Shown here: positions 28,580 through 29,745 of the stretch, piece by piece
Numbering within the stretch: the first letter of the stretch is position 1
How the letters are laid out: each line of letters begins with the position of its first letter
Assembly (NCBI GenBank): GCA_035307785.1
Contig: DATGHS010000317.1
Coordinates: 1 to 29,745, forward strand
Source of the DNA: DATGHS01 sp035307785
GTDB taxonomy: Bacteria > Planctomycetota > Planctomycetia > Gemmatales > Gemmataceae
Direction of reading: 5' to 3'
DNA: 29,745 bases
Translations under genes and position numbers: made by a program
Notes under the pieces: model-generated
Told to the model about the DNA's origin: nothing
The model's database searches: none
Seen by the model: the letters and a program-made list of their open reading frames with translations, nothing else

Positions 28580-29745
28580 ATGATCGATCTGCATGGCAAA
28601 CGGTTGGGCATTTTGGTGGGCGGCGGCCCGGCGCCGGGAATCAATGGTGTCATCAGTGCGGTCACCATCGAAGCGCGCAACCGCGGGATGGAAGTCATTG
28701 GCTTTCGCGACGGCTTCCAGTCGCTCGTGGAAAAAGACATCGACTGGCGGCAGGAATTGGCCACAGCCATGCAGCGCGGCGGCACCGGAGAGGCAACCAA
28801 GCTCTCGTACTTACGCATCAAGGACGTCACCTCCTTCGCTCTCAAAGGCGGCTCGATCCTCGGCACTTCGCGCACCAACCCAGCGAAAAAACCCGAATAC
28901 ATGGAGCGCGTGCTGAGCGCGCTGCGCTCACTGAATATCGAGCATCTCGTCACGATCGGCGGCGACGACACCGCCTACTCTGGCAGCCAGGTGTATGCCC
29001 AGGCGCAAGGCGCGATCCGGGTCGCACATGTCCCGAAGACCATCGACAATGATCTCCCGTTGCCGGAATCGACGCCTACCTTTGGTTTCGAAACCGCCCG
29101 GCATTACGGCGTGGGCATCGTCCGCGCGCTGGCCGAAGACGCCAAGACCACATCCCGCTGGTACATGATCGTGACTATGGGCCGAGCCGCTGGCCACCTT
29201 GCGCTCGGCATCGGCAAGGCCGCCGCGACTTGCCTGACGATTATTCCCGAGGAGTTTCAGGACCGTGAAGTGAACGACGGCGATGAGCGCGTGCGCCTGC
29301 AGGAAATCTGCGATATCATCATCGGCTCGATCATCAAGCGCAAGGCCGAGGGCAAGCCGTACGGCCTGGCCATTCTCGCCGAAGGTTTGATCGAACTCAT
29401 CGGCGAGACCGGCCTCATCCGGGCGCTGGGCCACAAGCTCGAGCGCTATGCCACCGTGGTGCGTGACGAGCAAGGCAACATGCGCTTGCCGCGCGACGAC
29501 CACGGCCACTTGCGGCTCGGCGAAATCGAATTCGGCCGCATCATGCGCGACCAGCTCGCCGCCCGCATGAAGCAGCTCGGCATGAAGCGCCTCGCCCCTA
29601 CGTTCATGGACAAGGACCTGGGCTATGAACTGCGCTGCAGTGATCCCATCCCGTTCGATGCCGAATATACGCGCAACCTGGGCTATGCCACCATCAAGTT
29701 CTTCCGCATGGAAGAGTCGGCTCGGCAGGGTTGCATCATCAGCTT
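28580..29745 (+). CDS. pfp: PPi-type 6-phosphofructokinase (3' end beyond window)
   Basis: The first 388 residues of a phosphofructokinase, running off the window edge. It opens MIDLHGKRLGILVGGGPAPGIN. The phosphate-donor loop reads TIGGDDTAYSG (GGDD at 127-130), and the substrate motif is PKTIDND (152-158). Asp after GGD and Lys before TIDND are the accepted signature of diphosphate-dependent enzymes; ATP enzymes have GGDGS. It therefore likely phosphorylates fructose-6-phosphate with PPi in a reversible step of glycolysis. MGRAAGH further on is also typical. GAGA lies upstream, and the start opens on the conserved N-terminus. It is divergent from rfbB. Confidence 0.9.
   Translation, partial: MIDLHGKRLGILVGGGPAPGINGVISAVTIEARNRGMEVIGFRDGFQSLVEKDIDWRQELATAMQRGGTGEATKLSYLRIKDVTSFALKGGSILGTSRTNPAKKPEYMERVLSALRSLNIEHLVTIGGDDTAYSGSQVYAQAQGAIRVAHVPKTIDNDLPLPESTPTFGFETARHYGVGIVRALAEDAKTTSRWYMIVTMGRAAGHLALGIGKAAATCLTIIPEEFQDREVNDGDERVRLQEICDIIIGSIIKRKAEGKPYGLAILAEGLIELIGETGLIRALGHKLERYATVVRDEQGNMRLPRDDHGHLRLGEIEFGRIMRDQLAARMKQLGMKRLAPTFMDKDLGYELRCSDPIPFDAEYTRNLGYATIKFFRMEESARQGCIIS

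Overview
The window looks like a piece of a planctomycete chromosome (Pirellulales-like). It is GC-rich and gene-dense, with many short transcription units. It carries markers that are common in that phylum: a BBP7-type outer-membrane beta-barrel protein, a PEP-CTERM protein, a DUF3634 protein, a secreted EF-hand protein, a periplasmic redoxin-like protein without its CxxC, and many palindromic intergenic repeats. The assignment rests on protein families and repeat style, because there is no rRNA or other phylogenetic marker here. I see no tRNA, rRNA, CRISPR array, transposase or phage gene.

Layout. 1-2.7 kb: secreted EF-hand protein, HIT-family hydrolase/phosphorylase, DapA-family lyase/aldolase, SRPBCC protein. 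2.7-4.95 kb: palindromic repeats, then a very good match to a class I cyclic-di-GMP (GEMM-I) riboswitch at about 3096-3203, followed by a secreted protein made of four divergent copies of a ~70-residue module and a four-hairpin repeat array. 4.96-7.2 kb: a TIGR03960-type radical SAM gene overlapping a small unknown gene. 7.3-10.2 kb: a coiled-coil secreted protein whose second C-terminal module is broken by a frameshift and a stop, then two unknown genes. 10.4-14.0 kb: serine acetyltransferase, a 680-bp gene-free stretch with a long interrupted palindrome, a secreted helical protein and a periplasmic SMP-30-type lactonase. 14.07-18.5 kb: PA0069-type radical SAM protein, DUF790/Bax1-type nuclease, TlpA-like protein, zinc-ribbon membrane protein. 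18.7-22.6 kb: Wzx-type flippase, HAD hydrolase, small membrane protein, polysaccharide-export lipoprotein, small conserved protein. 23.2-26.5 kb: DUF3634 protein, small secreted protein, BBP7 barrel, PEP-CTERM protein. 26.5-28.4 kb: rfbB-rfbA (dTDP-sugar synthesis). 28.58 kb to the end: PPi-type phosphofructokinase, cut by the window edge.

How it fits together. A cell-surface theme runs through the window: dTDP-sugar synthesis, a lipid-linked oligosaccharide flippase, a polysaccharide-export lipoprotein, a PEP-CTERM protein (a class linked to exosortase and exopolysaccharide), an outer-membrane barrel, and a secreted repeat protein downstream of a c-di-GMP sensor RNA. That the riboswitch and its repeat protein belong to the same surface or lifestyle programme is inference. 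They are the most interesting element here.

A second theme is the non-coding palindromes. Several have 30-33 nt imperfect arms and sit just after stop codons or between genes. Others belong to short hairpin families, including one array of four hairpins with the same 9-nt core in both orientations.
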